The notes under the pieces were generated by a model. That model ran no database searches and was not told the origin of the DNA. It saw only the letters and a list, made by a program, of their open reading frames with translations. Made by a program: the position numbers and the translations under genes. From the NCBI RefSeq assembly GCF_005502935.1, contig NZ_SCMP01000001.1:124001-188000 (forward strand): DNA of 64,000 bases. The letters run 5' to 3'. Positions 46,255 to 55,614 of this stretch are shown one piece after another. Each line of letters begins with the position of its first letter. Within the stretch, counting starts at the first letter, position 1. Source of the DNA: Pseudomonas sp. 2FG. Lineage in GTDB: Bacteria; Pseudomonadota; Gammaproteobacteria; Pseudomonadales; Pseudomonadaceae.

Positions 46255-48164
46255 ACCTGCGCCGAGGCTGGGACATCCACACCCGCACGCAGCTGATCAG
46301 CGTTGGCCCGGCCCTGTTGCTGACCCTGCTGCTGACCGGGTTCTTCACCTTTGTGCGCCTGCAGGATCTGCGTCAGGAGCTGAACCACAACGGCCAACTG
46401 ATCGCCAATCAGCTTGCCCCAGCCACCGAGTACGGCGTCATCGCCGGTAACCTGCAGGTGCTGGACACCTTGCTGCAGGCCACCCTGAGCACCCCGCATG
46501 TGCGGTTCCTCGAGGTCCGCGACCGCGAAGACAAGATCCTGGTGTATATCGAGCAACCCAATAGCCAGAGCAGCCCGCAGGTCGAGGTGTTCCACGCGCC
46601 GATCCGCCTGCAACGCATCGCGCTGGGCAACGACTTTTTGCCTTCCGCCAACGAGCGCAGCAATCAGCTCGGCAACGATTATCTCGGCCGCGTCGTGGTC
46701 GGCATGTCTAACGATGCGTTCAGCAGCCGCCAGCAGGAGATTCTGTTGAAAGCCACGGTGCTGGCGGTGTTTGCCCTGCTGCTGACTTTTCTGCTGGCGC
46801 GCCGCTTGGCGCGTCGGCTGTCGCAGCCGATCAGCGCCATGGGCGAAGCCGTGGAAGCCATCCAGGCCGGCAACTACCGCACGGCGTTGCCGGCAGTCGA
46901 CGACGGTGAGCTGGGCGACCTGGCACGGCACATCAATAATCTGGCCAGCGGGCTCGAACAGGCCAGCCACGAGCAGCAGCAAGCCATCGCCCAACTGATC
47001 AAGGCACGTGAAGAATCCGAACAGGCTAACCGCGCCAAGTCAGACTTCCTGGCGATGATGAGCCACGAACTGCGCACCCCGATGAATGGCGTGCTGGGCA
47101 TGCTGCAACTGCTGGAAACCACCGAGATGACCGACGAGCAAGCGGAATACTCGGCGCTGGCGGCCGAGTCCACCGAGCATCTGCTGAAGGTGATCAACGA
47201 CATTCTCGACTTCTCACGGATCGAACGCGGCGCGCTGGAGCTGGAACGCATCCCGTTCAGCCTGCTGGAACTGATCCAAGGCTCGGCGCAGGTATTCCAG
47301 CACAGCGCCCAACAACGTGGCCTGGAGCTGCAACTGGACACTCAGGCCGGCCTGGAACAGCTCGAGGTACGGGGCGACCCCACGCGTATCCGGCAGATTC
47401 TGGTCAACCTCTTGGGCAACGCGCTGAAATTCACCGAAGACGGCAGCATCCGCATCGAGACCCGCTGGCAAGCGCTCGACAACGAGGTGCTCTGGTTCAG
47501 CTGCGCGGTGCATGACAGCGGTATAGGTATTTCACCTGAACGTCTGGAGCACATGTTCGATGCGTTCCAGCAGGCCGACACCTCGATCTCCCGTCGCTAT
47601 GGCGGCACCGGCCTCGGCCTGCCCATCGCCCGCACCCTGGCCGAGCGCATGGGTGGCACCCTGCGGGCCGAGAGCCATGAGGGTCGCGGGTCGATCTTCA
47701 CCCTGGAAATCCCCCTACCCTTTTGCCAGCAAGCGCCCGCCCCCCTGCACCGGGCAGCGCAAGACAGCGTCAGCGGGAATGGCCAAGAAGTCCTGCTGGT
47801 CGAGGACAACCCGGTCAACCAAACGGTTATCGAGGCCATGTTGCGCAGCCTCGGTTATCGGGTCAGCCTGGTTGGCGACGGTGCCCAGGCGCTGCACAGT
47901 GTCGAGCGCCATAGCTTCGCCGCCATCCTGATGGATTGCCGACTACCGGTAATGGACGGTTACGAGGCAACACGGCAGATTCGTCAATTAGCGGGCCGCG
48001 CCGAGGTGCCGATTATTGCGCTGACCGCCAATGCCCTGCAGGGTGACCGCGAGGCTTGCCTGCTAGCCGGGATGAACGACTACCTGGCCAAACCGTTCAA
48101 ACGAGCCGACCTGCAGCGGGTACTGCAACGCTGGTTGCCACCCCGACCTTCGGCGAGTGGCTAG
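46251..48164 (+). CDS. Hybrid sensor histidine kinase with C-terminal receiver
   Basis: This 637-residue inner-membrane kinase has a membrane segment (residues 16-34), a periplasmic sensor region (about 35-160), a second span (about 165-183) and HAMP (to about 240). The H-box phosphorylates His272 (MMSHELRTPMNG). The ATPase domain ends in the lid GGTGLGLPIA, and the receiver has Asp562 (LMDCRLPVMDG). No HPt domain follows, so a separate HPt protein must take the phosphate. In P. aeruginosa, as I recall, the kinase at this place upstream of fabAB is PA1611, reported to bind RetS; orthology is likely but by context. Confidence 0.87.
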   Translation: MNLRRGWDIHTRTQLISVGPALLLTLLLTGFFTFVRLQDLRQELNHNGQLIANQLAPATEYGVIAGNLQVLDTLLQATLSTPHVRFLEVRDREDKILVYIEQPNSQSSPQVEVFHAPIRLQRIALGNDFLPSANERSNQLGNDYLGRVVVGMSNDAFSSRQQEILLKATVLAVFALLLTFLLARRLARRLSQPISAMGEAVEAIQAGNYRTALPAVDDGELGDLARHINNLASGLEQASHEQQQAIAQLIKAREESEQANRAKSDFLAMMSHELRTPMNGVLGMLQLLETTEMTDEQAEYSALAAESTEHLLKVINDILDFSRIERGALELERIPFSLLELIQGSAQVFQHSAQQRGLELQLDTQAGLEQLEVRGDPTRIRQILVNLLGNALKFTEDGSIRIETRWQALDNEVLWFSCAVHDSGIGISPERLEHMFDAFQQADTSISRRYGGTGLGLPIARTLAERMGGTLRAESHEGRGSIFTLEIPLPFCQQAPAPLHRAAQDSVSGNGQEVLLVEDNPVNQTVIEAMLRSLGYRVSLVGDGAQALHSVERHSFAAILMDCRLPVMDGYEATRQIRQLAGRAEVPIIALTANALQGDREACLLAGMNDYLAKPFKRADLQRVLQRWLPPRPSASG

Positions 48165-48334
48165 AAGTCTGCCGAACTTAGTACTGTCCTACTACGAAAG
48201 CCTGGATATTGGCCCGTTTTCCCACTCAACCTCGTTAAAGAGAATGACTATTCGCCTCGGCTGAGTGAAAAAACGGCCTCAATCCCAGACTTTCTCGCTA
48301 CGGACGCCTAAGCCCGACAGACTCCTAGAGTGTT

Positions 48335-48383
48335 AAAGTGCTCCAAGCTGGCCTAACGCAAAGTGCTAATGCCTAAAAGTGCT
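48335..48383 (+). repeat. Three direct copies of AAAGTGCT upstream of fabA
   Basis: AAAGTGCT begins at 48335, 48360 and 48376. The second and third are embedded in imperfect larger repeats, each preceded by GCCTAA. A third GCCTAA starts the adjoining palindrome. Confidence 0.65.
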
Positions 48384-48386
48384 AGG

Positions 48387-48480
48387 GCCTAACTGTTGCG
48401 ACGAGCGTCAGCGAAGCTGGTGCACAATTGCGCTCGCTACGCTGTGACTTTCACCACAACGCAACAGTCTACGACTAGGC
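48387..48480. repeat. Long imperfect palindrome upstream of fabA
   Basis: The outer arms GCCTA/TAGGC and ACTGTTGCG (48392-48400) / CGCAACAGT (48460-48468) pair perfectly. Inside, AGCGTCAGCG can pair with CGCTACGCT with one bulge. The structure is too large and irregular for a simple terminator or a protein half-site pair and looks like a small mobile or REP-type remnant. Confidence 0.6.
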
Positions 48481-48559
48481 TGCAAACGACGCCCTTCGCG
48501 CCGGGCCAGCTTAGATGATTCGCTTAGCCCTGCCGCACGGGGATTATTGAGGAGCTCGC

Positions 48560-49075
48560 ATGTCCAAACAAAACGCTTTTACCCGGGAAGATCTGCTGCG
48601 CTGCAGTCGCGGCGAGCTATTCGGCCCGGGTAATGCGCAATTGCCCGCCCCCAACATGCTGATGGTCGATCGCATCACTCACATCAGTGAAACCGGCGGC
48701 AAATATGGCAAGGGTGAACTGGTTGCCGAGCTCGATATCAACCCAGATCTGTGGTTTTTTGCCTGCCACTTCGAAGGCGACCCGGTAATGCCGGGCTGCC
48801 TGGGCCTCGATGCCATGTGGCAACTGGTGGGTTTCTACCTGGGTTGGCAAGGTAACCCGGGGCGCGGTCGCGCGCTGGGCTCGGGTGAGGTGAAATTCTT
48901 CGGTCAGGTACTTCCGACGGCCAAGAAAATCACTTACAACATTCAAATCAAACGCACCATCAACCGCTCGCTGGTCCTGGCTATCGCCGATGGCACCGTT
49001 AGCGTCGATGGCCGCGAGATTTACAGTGCCGAAGGTTTGCGCGTCGGCCTGTTCACTTCCACTGACAATTTCTAA
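48560..49075 (+). CDS. fabA: 3-hydroxydecanoyl-[ACP] dehydratase/isomerase
   Basis: This 171-residue hotdog enzyme dehydrates 3-hydroxydecanoyl-ACP and isomerises trans-2- to cis-3-decenoyl-ACP, the branch point to unsaturated fatty acids under anaerobic-type synthesis. The catalytic residues are His70 ([13 protein letters not shown]) and Asp84 ([11 protein letters not shown]), numbered as in E. coli. TGAGGAG lies upstream of the ATG. fabB follows after 11 bp, forming the usual fabAB operon of pseudomonads. Confidence 0.96.
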   Translation: MSKQNAFTREDLLRCSRGELFGPGNAQLPAPNMLMVDRITHISETGGKYGKGELVAELDINPDLWFFACHFEGDPVMPGCLGLDAMWQLVGFYLGWQGNPGRGRALGSGEVKFFGQVLPTAKKITYNIQIKRTINRSLVLAIADGTVSVDGREIYSAEGLRVGLFTSTDNF

Positions 49076-49086
49076 GGGTTATCCGC

Positions 49087-50307
49087 ATGCGTCGCGTCGT
49101 GATCACCGGTCTGGGCATCGTTTCCTGCTTGGGCAATGATAAAGACACCGTCTCCGCCAACCTGCGCGCTGGCCGTGCCGGTATCCGCAACAACCCGTCC
49201 TATGCCGAAATGGGCCTGCGCAGCCAGGTTTCCGGTTCGGTCGACCTGAACCTCGAAGAGCTGATCGACCGCAAGGTTTACCGCTTCATGGGCGACGCCG
49301 CGGCATTCGCCTACCTGTCGATGGAACAGGCGATCAAGGATTCCGGCCTGACCCCGGAGCAGGTTTCCAACCCGCGCACGGGCCTGATCGCCGGCTCCGG
49401 CGGCGCCTCGACCGTCAACCAGATGGAAGCCATCGACACCCTGCGCGAGAAAGGCGTCAAGCGCATCGGCCCATACCGCGTGACCCGCACCATGGGCAGC
49501 ACGGTATCCGCCTGCCTGGCCACGCCGTTCCAGATCAAGGGCGTGAATTTCTCCATCTCCTCCGCTTGCGCCACCAGTGCCCACTGCATTGGCCAGGCCA
49601 TGGAGCAGATCCAGCTGGGCAAGCAGGACGTGGTCTTCGCCGGCGGCGGTGAGGAAGAGCATTGGAGCCAGAGCTGCCTGTTCGATGCCATGGGTGCCCT
49701 GTCCACCCAGTACAATGACACCCCGGAAAAAGCCTCGCGCGCTTACGATGCCAAGCGTGACGGCTTCGTCATCGCCGGCGGTGGCGGCATGGTGGTGGTC
49801 GAGGAACTGGAGCACGCGCTCAAGCGCGGCGCCAAGATCTATGCGGAGATCGTCGGCTACGGCGCCACTTCCGATGGCTACGACATGGTCGCCCCGAGCG
49901 GCGAAGGCGCGATCCGCTGCATGCAGCAGGCGCTTGCCACCGTCGAAGGCCCGATCGACTACCTGAATACCCACGGCACTTCCACCCCGGTCGGCGACGT
50001 TGCCGAGATCAAGGGCGTACGCGCTGTGTTCGGTGACAAGGCGCCGCCGATCAGCTCGACCAAGAGCCTGTCCGGCCACTCCCTGGGCGCCGCCGGCGTG
50101 CAAGAGGCGATCTACTGCATGCTGATGATGGAAGGTAACTTCATCGCCGGCTCGGCCAACATCGAAGAACTGGATCCGGAAGTGGCCGATCTGCCGATCG
50201 TCCGCAAGACCCAGGAAAACGTCACGCTGAACACCGTGATGAGCAACAGCTTCGGCTTCGGCGGCACCAACGCCACCCTGGTACTGAAACGCTGGACCGG
50301 GAAGTAA
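49087..50307 (+). CDS. fabB: 3-oxoacyl-[ACP] synthase I
   Basis: This 406-residue condensing enzyme elongates cis-3-decenoyl-ACP, needed for unsaturated fatty acids. The triad is Cys161 ([12 protein letters not shown]), His296 ([11 protein letters not shown]) and His331 ([11 protein letters not shown]). AAGGGTTATCCGC gives a weak ribosome site, but coupling to fabA makes this sufficient. A perfect 14-bp terminator follows. Confidence 0.96.
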   Translation: MRRVVITGLGIVSCLGNDKDTVSANLRAGRAGIRNNPSYAEMGLRSQVSGSVDLNLEELIDRKVYRFMGDAAAFAYLSMEQAIKDSGLTPEQVSNPRTGLIAGSGGASTVNQMEAIDTLREKGVKRIGPYRVTRTMGSTVSACLATPFQIKGVNFSISSACATSAHCIGQAMEQIQLGKQDVVFAGGGEEEHWSQSCLFDAMGALSTQYNDTPEKASRAYDAKRDGFVIAGGGGMVVVEELEHALKRGAKIYAEIVGYGATSDGYDMVAPSGEGAIRCMQQALATVEGPIDYLNTHGTSTPVGDVAEIKGVRAVFGDKAPPISSTKSLSGHSLGAAGVQEAIYCMLMMEGNFIAGSANIEELDPEVADLPIVRKTQENVTLNTVMSNSFGFGGTNATLVLKRWTGK

Positions 50308-50323
50308 GCTAAGCACTCCGCAT

Positions 50324-50358
50324 ACGACAAGGGCGCCAAATAGGCGCCCTTGTCGTTT
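50324..50358. terminator. fabAB terminator, probably bidirectional
   Basis: ACGACAAGGGCGCC and GGCGCCCTTGTCGT form a perfect 14-bp stem with the loop AAATA, followed by TTTCT. It lies between convergent fabB and the methyltransferase gene. Confidence 0.88.
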
Positions 50359-50386
50359 CTGGCCTGCGCACTCACGCACTCAGGCC

Positions 50387-51151
50387 TCAAGCCAGCTCAC
50401 TGGCGTTCTCATCCTGCCGTGGCTGTTGGCCAAAGCGTGGCAGCAGCATCGGCACCTGCTGGCGATAACGGCGATACTCGGGATGCGCCGTCAGCAGGTC
50501 GCGCTCCTCCAGCCGGATAGCGATCAAGATATAGACCGTGGTCAGCAACGCGAACAGCAGGTGCGCCGCGCTCATGCTCGGGGTCGCCCAGAAGCACAGC
50601 AGCCAGCCGGCATAGAGCGGATGACGCACCAGCGCATAAGCGCCAGAAGCCTGCAACGGCAGCGGCTCATAGGCTTTACCCAGCAGTTGCAAGCTGACCT
50701 GACGCAGACCGAACAGCTCGAAGTGATTGAGCAGGACGCTACTGTAGAGCAACAGCGCCCAGCCGAAACCAAAGGTTGCGCCCAGCACCAGGCGCCCGGA
50801 ATGGTTGTCCACCTGCCAGATCAGCCCGCCCAGCGGCTGCCAGAAGCTGAACAGCAGGATCAGCGCCAGGCTGGAGAACAGCACATAGGTGCTGCGCTCG
50901 GCGGTCTGCGGGATGACCCGGGTCAACCAGCGTTTGAAAGCCGGTCGCGCCATGCCACTGTGCTGCACGACAAAGATTCCCAGCAGCAGCACGTCCACCC
51001 CCAGAGCACTCCAGAACCCCAGCCCGGGCGTGCCGTCGATGCTGTTCGGCACCTGCGGCAGGTTGCCGACAAAGCCGATGGCATAGAGGAAGGTGACGAA
51101 GAAGATCGCATAACTGGCGACGCCATACAGGAAGATCGCTAAGCGTTTCAT
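50387..51151 (-). CDS. mddA: Methanethiol S-methyltransferase (MddA-like, NnrU/ICMT superfamily)
   Basis: This 254-residue membrane protein has about five to six spans, and the end has the isoprenylcysteine methyltransferase pattern ALVRHPLYAGWLLCFW for SAM binding. MddA methylates methanethiol to dimethyl sulfide; the N-terminal FLYGVASYAIFFVTFLYAIGFVGNL and the overall length resemble that family. Other NnrU-type methyltransferases look alike, so the substrate needs caution. The ATG at 51151 has AGGACT upstream. Confidence 0.72.
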   Translation of the reverse strand: MKRLAIFLYGVASYAIFFVTFLYAIGFVGNLPQVPNSIDGTPGLGFWSALGVDVLLLGIFVVQHSGMARPAFKRWLTRVIPQTAERSTYVLFSSLALILLFSFWQPLGGLIWQVDNHSGRLVLGATFGFGWALLLYSSVLLNHFELFGLRQVSLQLLGKAYEPLPLQASGAYALVRHPLYAGWLLCFWATPSMSAAHLLFALLTTVYILIAIRLEERDLLTAHPEYRRYRQQVPMLLPRFGQQPRQDENASELA

Positions 51152-51287
51152 GGTGGTAGTCCTGCCTCGGTGATGAATATCTGCAAGGCTTTCTGCAGTT
51201 GAGGTCAGGTTGCACCGGCGCTGTATCAGCACGATGGCCGGCAAGGCATAGTTTGTATCGGCTTGGTTGCCGCGGGTTTCTGCCGGC

Positions 51288-54107
51288 TCAGGCCGGCGGC
51301 AGGTGGACGCGCAACAGGGCGTGCAGGCGCGCCTGATCCAGCGGCTTGTGCAGCAAGGCCTTGAGCCCTTGGGCGATCACCTCGGTCTCGGTCAGCTGGT
51401 CGCTGAAACCGCTGTAGAGCGCAATCGGCATATCGGCCCGCGCGGCCAGCAGGCGCCGCGCCAGTTGCAGGCCGGTGAGGCGTGGCATGCTCTGGTCGAG
51501 GATGACGAAATCCCAGGCATAGGGGTCGGCCAGCAACAGTGCCGAGGCCTCTTGCGCATCAGAAAAGACCCGCACCTCGGCGCCCCATTGCGCCAGGCGT
51601 TCGGCCATGAACTCGGCCACCAGCGGCTCATCGTCGACCACCACCACCCGCCCGCTCAGCGGCGGCAAGAGCGCATCTGGGTCCGTCAACCTGTGTGGTT
51701 CTGCACTGCAACTGCTGGTGTCGGCCATCGGTGGAAGCAGCACCTGAAACCCCGTGCCCTGCCCTGGCGCGCTCTGCAACAGGATGTGCCCGCCATATTC
51801 GTGGACGATGCCATGCACCATCGACAAGCCCATGCCGCTGCCTTGCCCCAACGCCTTGGTGGTGAAGAACGGTTCGAACATCCGCGTCTGCACCGCCGGG
51901 TCGATGCCGGGGCCGCTGTCCTGCACCGAGAGCAGCAGATAGTCACCGGCGAAGGCCTGCTGGCAGGAGGTACAGACCGCGGCCGGATAGGCGCGACGTT
52001 GCAGGCCGATATGCAGTTGGCCGACGCTGCCCATGGCATCACGGGCATTGATACACAGGTTCATCAGCACCTGTTCCAGCTGCACCGGGTCGACCAGCAC
52101 CAGCGGCAGCCCCTCGCTCAGTTGGGTATCGATCTCCACCGTTGCTGGCAGGGTCGATTCGAGCAGGCGGATAAAGTCGCCGATCAGGCTATCCAGGGCC
52201 ACCGGTTGCGGCTGGCCACGGCTGCCGCGGCTGAAGGTGAGCATCTGCTGGATCAGGTCGCGGGCCTTCTCCGCCGAGCGCTGCACCCGCCCCAGGTACT
52301 GCCCCAGGCGCTCGTCACCGAGGCGTTCGGCATGCTCCTCGGCCATCACCGTGTAACCGAGCATGCTGGTCAGCAGGTTATTGAAGTCATGGGCGATGCC
52401 CCCGGTCAGGTGGCCGATGGCCTCCATCCGCTGCGCTTGCCGCAGTTGCCGTTCCAGGCGCTCGCGTTGCTCCTCGGCCTCCTTGCGCTCGGTGATATCG
52501 CGCAGGTAACAGATAAAACTCGGCCCCTCGGCCCCCTGCACCACGGAAATCGCCAGTTCCGCGGGAAACTCCTCGGCATTGGCGCGCTGCGCGCTGAGCT
52601 CGATCCGGCGACCGAGTAACGGCCCGTCACCCTCCTGCAGGTGGCTGGCCAGCCACTTCTTATAGGTCTCACGCAAGCGCTCCGGGATCATCAACTCGGC
52701 CCAGGGCTGGCCCAGCGCCTGTTCCCTGCTGTAGCCGAAACACTGCTCGGCCGCGGGGTTGAAGGTCGTGATGCGCCCACGACTGTCCATGCCGATGATG
52801 CAGTCCAGCGCCGTACTGACGATGGTGCGGTACTGCTGTTCGCTGGCGCGCAGGGCCTGTTCGGCCTCCTTGCGCTGGGTGATCTCGCGGGTGAAGGCGA
52901 GAATCCGCTCGATCCCGCCGATGGTGGCCCGCTTGAGGAACACCTCGTCCCAGTGCAGACCGCCATCGCGGTTGCGCCGGTGCCATTCGAAACGCTGCGG
53001 TTCACCCTCCCGCGCCCGCGCCAGCCAGCCGGCCGCATCGACATCGGTGTAGGGCGGATAACCGGCGCTGAAGGTGTCCACCCCCAGGCTGAGCATTTCC
53101 TCATAGCTGTAACCGTAGGCCTGGCAAGCCCGCGGGTTGACGTCGACCAGCGCGCCGCTGTGCAAGTCGAGGACGAAGATGGCGTCTTCCGAAGCCTCGA
53201 AAATCGCCCGGTAGCTGGCCTCGGCATCCAGCCGCTGCAATTCGGCGGCGGCGCGCACCGAGAAGATCCGCAGCACCGACTCGACCCGACTGCGGTCCTC
53301 TTGCAAAGGGCTGCAACGTCCGGCGGCGATCAGGCCCAACGGCCGCCCATCACTGGCGAAGAGCGGATAGCCGGCATAGCTCTGCACCCCGAGCGACTTC
53401 GAGACGCTGTCATTCGGATAGAGCTTTTGCAGATCACTGCCGACAAAGTGGAAGGCCCGGTTGAACACTTGCTCGCAGGGAGTGCCCGCCAGCTCGTAGG
53501 TGGCGTTGGTGTGGAGTTTGCCGTTGTAATACAGGGCCAGGGTGGTCAAGCGCTGCGGCCCCTCATCGCTGACCCGGCTGACAAAGGCGAAATCGGCTTG
53601 CAGCGAGCGCGCCAGATAGCGGGCAATGGCCTCGAACACCTCAGTCCCGGTGGCCGCCGACACCCCCAGCGCGACATAACGCAGGGCATCCTCGACCTTT
53701 TCCCGATCGCTGATATCGGTCGAGATGCCACACACTGCGGTCACCCGGCCCTCGGCGTCGAACAGCGGGAATTTACTCGACAGGTAGGTCGAGGCCCGTT
53801 CGCCGACCTGCAACTGCTCCTCGAATTCGCGCGACTGGCCAAGATGCGCCACGTTCAGGTCGTTGGCCCGCAGGCTGGCGGCCATGCTTTCCGGGAACAG
53901 TTGGTGATCGGTCTGCCCCAGCACCTGCGCGGCGGACAGCTGGAAGAGATTTTCGAAGGCACGGTTGACCAGACGATAGCGACCCTGCAGATCCTTCACG
54001 TAGATCACCGCATTGCTGTTATCGATGATCTGCCGCAACTGGTGTTCCGCCGCGATGGCGCCGGCACCTGGGGCGGTGACAATCGGGCTTGGCAGTGGTT
54101 GGCTCAT
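51288..54107 (-). CDS. Soluble multi-PAS/GAF hybrid histidine kinase
   Basis: This 939-residue kinase has no membrane segment. From the N-terminus it has PAS1 (about 20-135), GAF (about 150-300), PAS2 (about 305-415), PAS3 (about 425-540) and the H-box [17 protein letters not shown]. The ATPase domain has the lid [20 protein letters not shown], and a C-terminal receiver has Asp in [13 protein letters not shown]. The HxFNNL H-box class is typical of kinases fed by PAS signals such as redox or ligands. It follows an OmpR-type regulator gene, its probable partner, after 104 bp. Confidence 0.86.
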   Translation of the reverse strand: MSQPLPSPIVTAPGAGAIAAEHQLRQIIDNSNAVIYVKDLQGRYRLVNRAFENLFQLSAAQVLGQTDHQLFPESMAASLRANDLNVAHLGQSREFEEQLQVGERASTYLSSKFPLFDAEGRVTAVCGISTDISDREKVEDALRYVALGVSAATGTEVFEAIARYLARSLQADFAFVSRVSDEGPQRLTTLALYYNGKLHTNATYELAGTPCEQVFNRAFHFVGSDLQKLYPNDSVSKSLGVQSYAGYPLFASDGRPLGLIAAGRCSPLQEDRSRVESVLRIFSVRAAAELQRLDAEASYRAIFEASEDAIFVLDLHSGALVDVNPRACQAYGYSYEEMLSLGVDTFSAGYPPYTDVDAAGWLARAREGEPQRFEWHRRNRDGGLHWDEVFLKRATIGGIERILAFTREITQRKEAEQALRASEQQYRTIVSTALDCIIGMDSRGRITTFNPAAEQCFGYSREQALGQPWAELMIPERLRETYKKWLASHLQEGDGPLLGRRIELSAQRANAEEFPAELAISVVQGAEGPSFICYLRDITERKEAEEQRERLERQLRQAQRMEAIGHLTGGIAHDFNNLLTSMLGYTVMAEEHAERLGDERLGQYLGRVQRSAEKARDLIQQMLTFSRGSRGQPQPVALDSLIGDFIRLLESTLPATVEIDTQLSEGLPLVLVDPVQLEQVLMNLCINARDAMGSVGQLHIGLQRRAYPAAVCTSCQQAFAGDYLLLSVQDSGPGIDPAVQTRMFEPFFTTKALGQGSGMGLSMVHGIVHEYGGHILLQSAPGQGTGFQVLLPPMADTSSCSAEPHRLTDPDALLPPLSGRVVVVDDEPLVAEFMAERLAQWGAEVRVFSDAQEASALLLADPYAWDFVILDQSMPRLTGLQLARRLLAARADMPIALYSGFSDQLTETEVIAQGLKALLHKPLDQARLHALLRVHLPPA

Positions 54108-54211
54108 GCAATGGGCTCCGCTTCAGGGGCTTTCCTGCCGAGTATAGGGTTGGCCGCTGGCGCTCAAGCAGCCGAACAACCAGGCTGAAACAATTGAAAC
54201 ACTCGGCGCAC

Positions 54212-54934
54212 CTAACGCTGAGGCCCGGGCACGCACATATAGCCCACCCCGCGCACGGTACGGATGATCTGCGGCTTGTCCGGGTCGGCTTCCAGCTTGC
54301 GCCGCAGGCGGGCGATGCGAATGTCGATGGAACGGTCAAACGGGTTCCAGTCGCGATTCTGGGTCAGATTGAGCAATTGATCGCGGGACAGCGGGCGGTT
54401 CGGCCGCTGGGCGAACGCCTGCAGCAGGTCGAATTCCATGACGGTCAAGGCGATCTCCGTGCCGTTTTCATCGAGTAACTGATGACTGTCCAGATCCAAC
54501 TGGTAGCGCCCCAATTGCACACGATGGGCTGCCTTGCCGGCCTCCTGCTGCGCGGCCGGGGTGCGTTGATAGCGCCGCAGCACGGTCTTCAGCCGGGCCA
54601 ATAGCTCGCGCGGATCGAAGGGCTTGGCCAGATAGTCGTCGGCCCCGACCTCCAGGCCGATGATGCGATCCAACGGGCTGCCCGCCCCCGAGATCATGAT
54701 CACCGGCAGGTCATGCCGTTCACGCAGAAAGCGCGCCAGGCTGAGGCCATCCTCGCCCGGCAGGCCGACATCCAGCAGCACCACATCCGGCAGCTGGCTA
54801 GCCAGCTTTTCCCGCAGCTCGGCGCTGCTGCCCACGCTCTGCACGGCGTAGCCCTGGGCGCCGAGATAGTCTTCCAGCAATTGCCGCACCTCGGGCTCGT
54901 CATCCACCACCAGCACCTGAATGCTCTCGCTCAT
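54212..54934 (-). CDS. OmpR/PhoB-family response regulator
   Basis: This 240-residue regulator has a receiver domain with LVVDDEPEV, phosphorylated Asp55 (VVLLDVGLPGEDG) and Lys in YLAKPFDPRE. The winged-helix effector has the recognition region DRSIDIRIARLRRKLEADPDKPQIIRTVRGVGYM. This architecture suggests a transcriptional output, but the targets are unknown. GAGGT lies upstream of the ATG at 54934. The neighbouring kinase has its own receiver, which makes the pair's phospho-flow unusual. Confidence 0.88.
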   Translation of the reverse strand: MSESIQVLVVDDEPEVRQLLEDYLGAQGYAVQSVGSSAELREKLASQLPDVVLLDVGLPGEDGLSLARFLRERHDLPVIMISGAGSPLDRIIGLEVGADDYLAKPFDPRELLARLKTVLRRYQRTPAAQQEAGKAAHRVQLGRYQLDLDSHQLLDENGTEIALTVMEFDLLQAFAQRPNRPLSRDQLLNLTQNRDWNPFDRSIDIRIARLRRKLEADPDKPQIIRTVRGVGYMCVPGPQR

Positions 54935-55097
54935 GCGCAAACCTCAAGCCGTCATCGGCAACGTCAACAGCATAGCCGCCCGCCCATCATGCGCCGTGCT
55001 GCTGGTCGCAGCCACAGCTCGGCTGAGGCCCAAAACTGCAACCTCAGGGTGCTAAATCCTGAGCTTTGCCCGCGCCACGGTCTTCCGTGAGGCCCAT

Positions 55098-55130
55098 AAA
55101 AAAGCCCGAGCCGTATGCCGGCTCGGGCTG
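55098..55130 (-). terminator. Terminator of the DUF3859 gene
   Basis: The stem AGCCCGAGCCG / CGGCTCGGGCT with loop TATGC is followed on the minus strand by TTTTTTA. It lies 19 bp after the DUF3859 stop. Confidence 0.85.
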
Positions 55131-55149
55131 TGTTAAAGATCGGGGCTAA

Positions 55150-55614
55150 TCAACGCACGTTAAAGCGTTGCTCCGCCAACAGACGGTCGCCCTGGAACAC
55201 CATAAAGTGCCACTCGCCCGGCACGACTTCATGGTCCTCGGTGAACTCAAACGCCATCACGTCTTGCGGCGCGCCGACCACCAACTTTTGCACCAGTTCA
55301 AACTTGTCGTGCCGTTTGCCGTCCGGCGAAAGCATTCCGGGGGTGAAATACAGCAGGGTCAACGGCGTGTCGTCAGCCTGTTTGCCGCTCAGGCTGTAGC
55401 GCATGCCGAACTTGGTACCGAGCTTCGCGGGTATCACGTCGGTCTGTTTGATCTGCTGGTTGCTGCGCATCAGCACTCGCTCGCCGGGCTGCAGGTTCTG
55501 CGCGCTGCTCTCGAAAATGCCGTACTCGACCGGCCCTTCGACACGCACTTCGGCATTGGCCAAGCCGGCAAACAGCATCAGCGCAGCCAGCGCACTCAAA
55601 CGGGTGTATTGCAT
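55150..55614 (-). CDS. DUF3859 family exported protein
   Basis: This 154-residue protein has a signal peptide cleaved near LANAE and a beta-rich domain. Conserved-looking parts are VEGPVEYGIFES, KLGTKFGMRYSL and EVVPGEWHFMVFQGDRLLAEQRF. DUF3859 proteins are uncharacterised immunoglobulin-like periplasmic proteins. It is a single gene with its own terminator. Confidence 0.8.
   Translation of the reverse strand: MQYTRLSALAALMLFAGLANAEVRVEGPVEYGIFESSAQNLQPGERVLMRSNQQIKQTDVIPAKLGTKFGMRYSLSGKQADDTPLTLLYFTPGMLSPDGKRHDKFELVQKLVVGAPQDVMAFEFTEDHEVVPGEWHFMVFQGDRLLAEQRFNVR

Larger units (their letters stand above)
48165..48559. other. Intergenic region between the hybrid kinase and fabA
   Basis: There are 395 bases with no gene. 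The region holds the fabA promoter plus two repeat structures listed separately (48335-48383 and 48387-48480). I looked for a DesT-like palindrome near the fabA start and did not find one I could defend. Confidence 0.5.

Noticed and set aside
48387..48480. A chromosomal-integron attC site
   Set aside because: GCCTAAC at the left fits, but the right end is TAGGC without the GTT core, there is no cassette gene or integrase, and the arms are asymmetric. Kept only as a possibility in the findings.
48480..48559. A DesT operator in front of fabA
   Set aside because: I could not find a defensible palindrome at the expected place.
49072..50379. Open frame of 435 codons antisense to fabB
   Set aside because: fabB is unmistakable; the complement has no start context or known domain.
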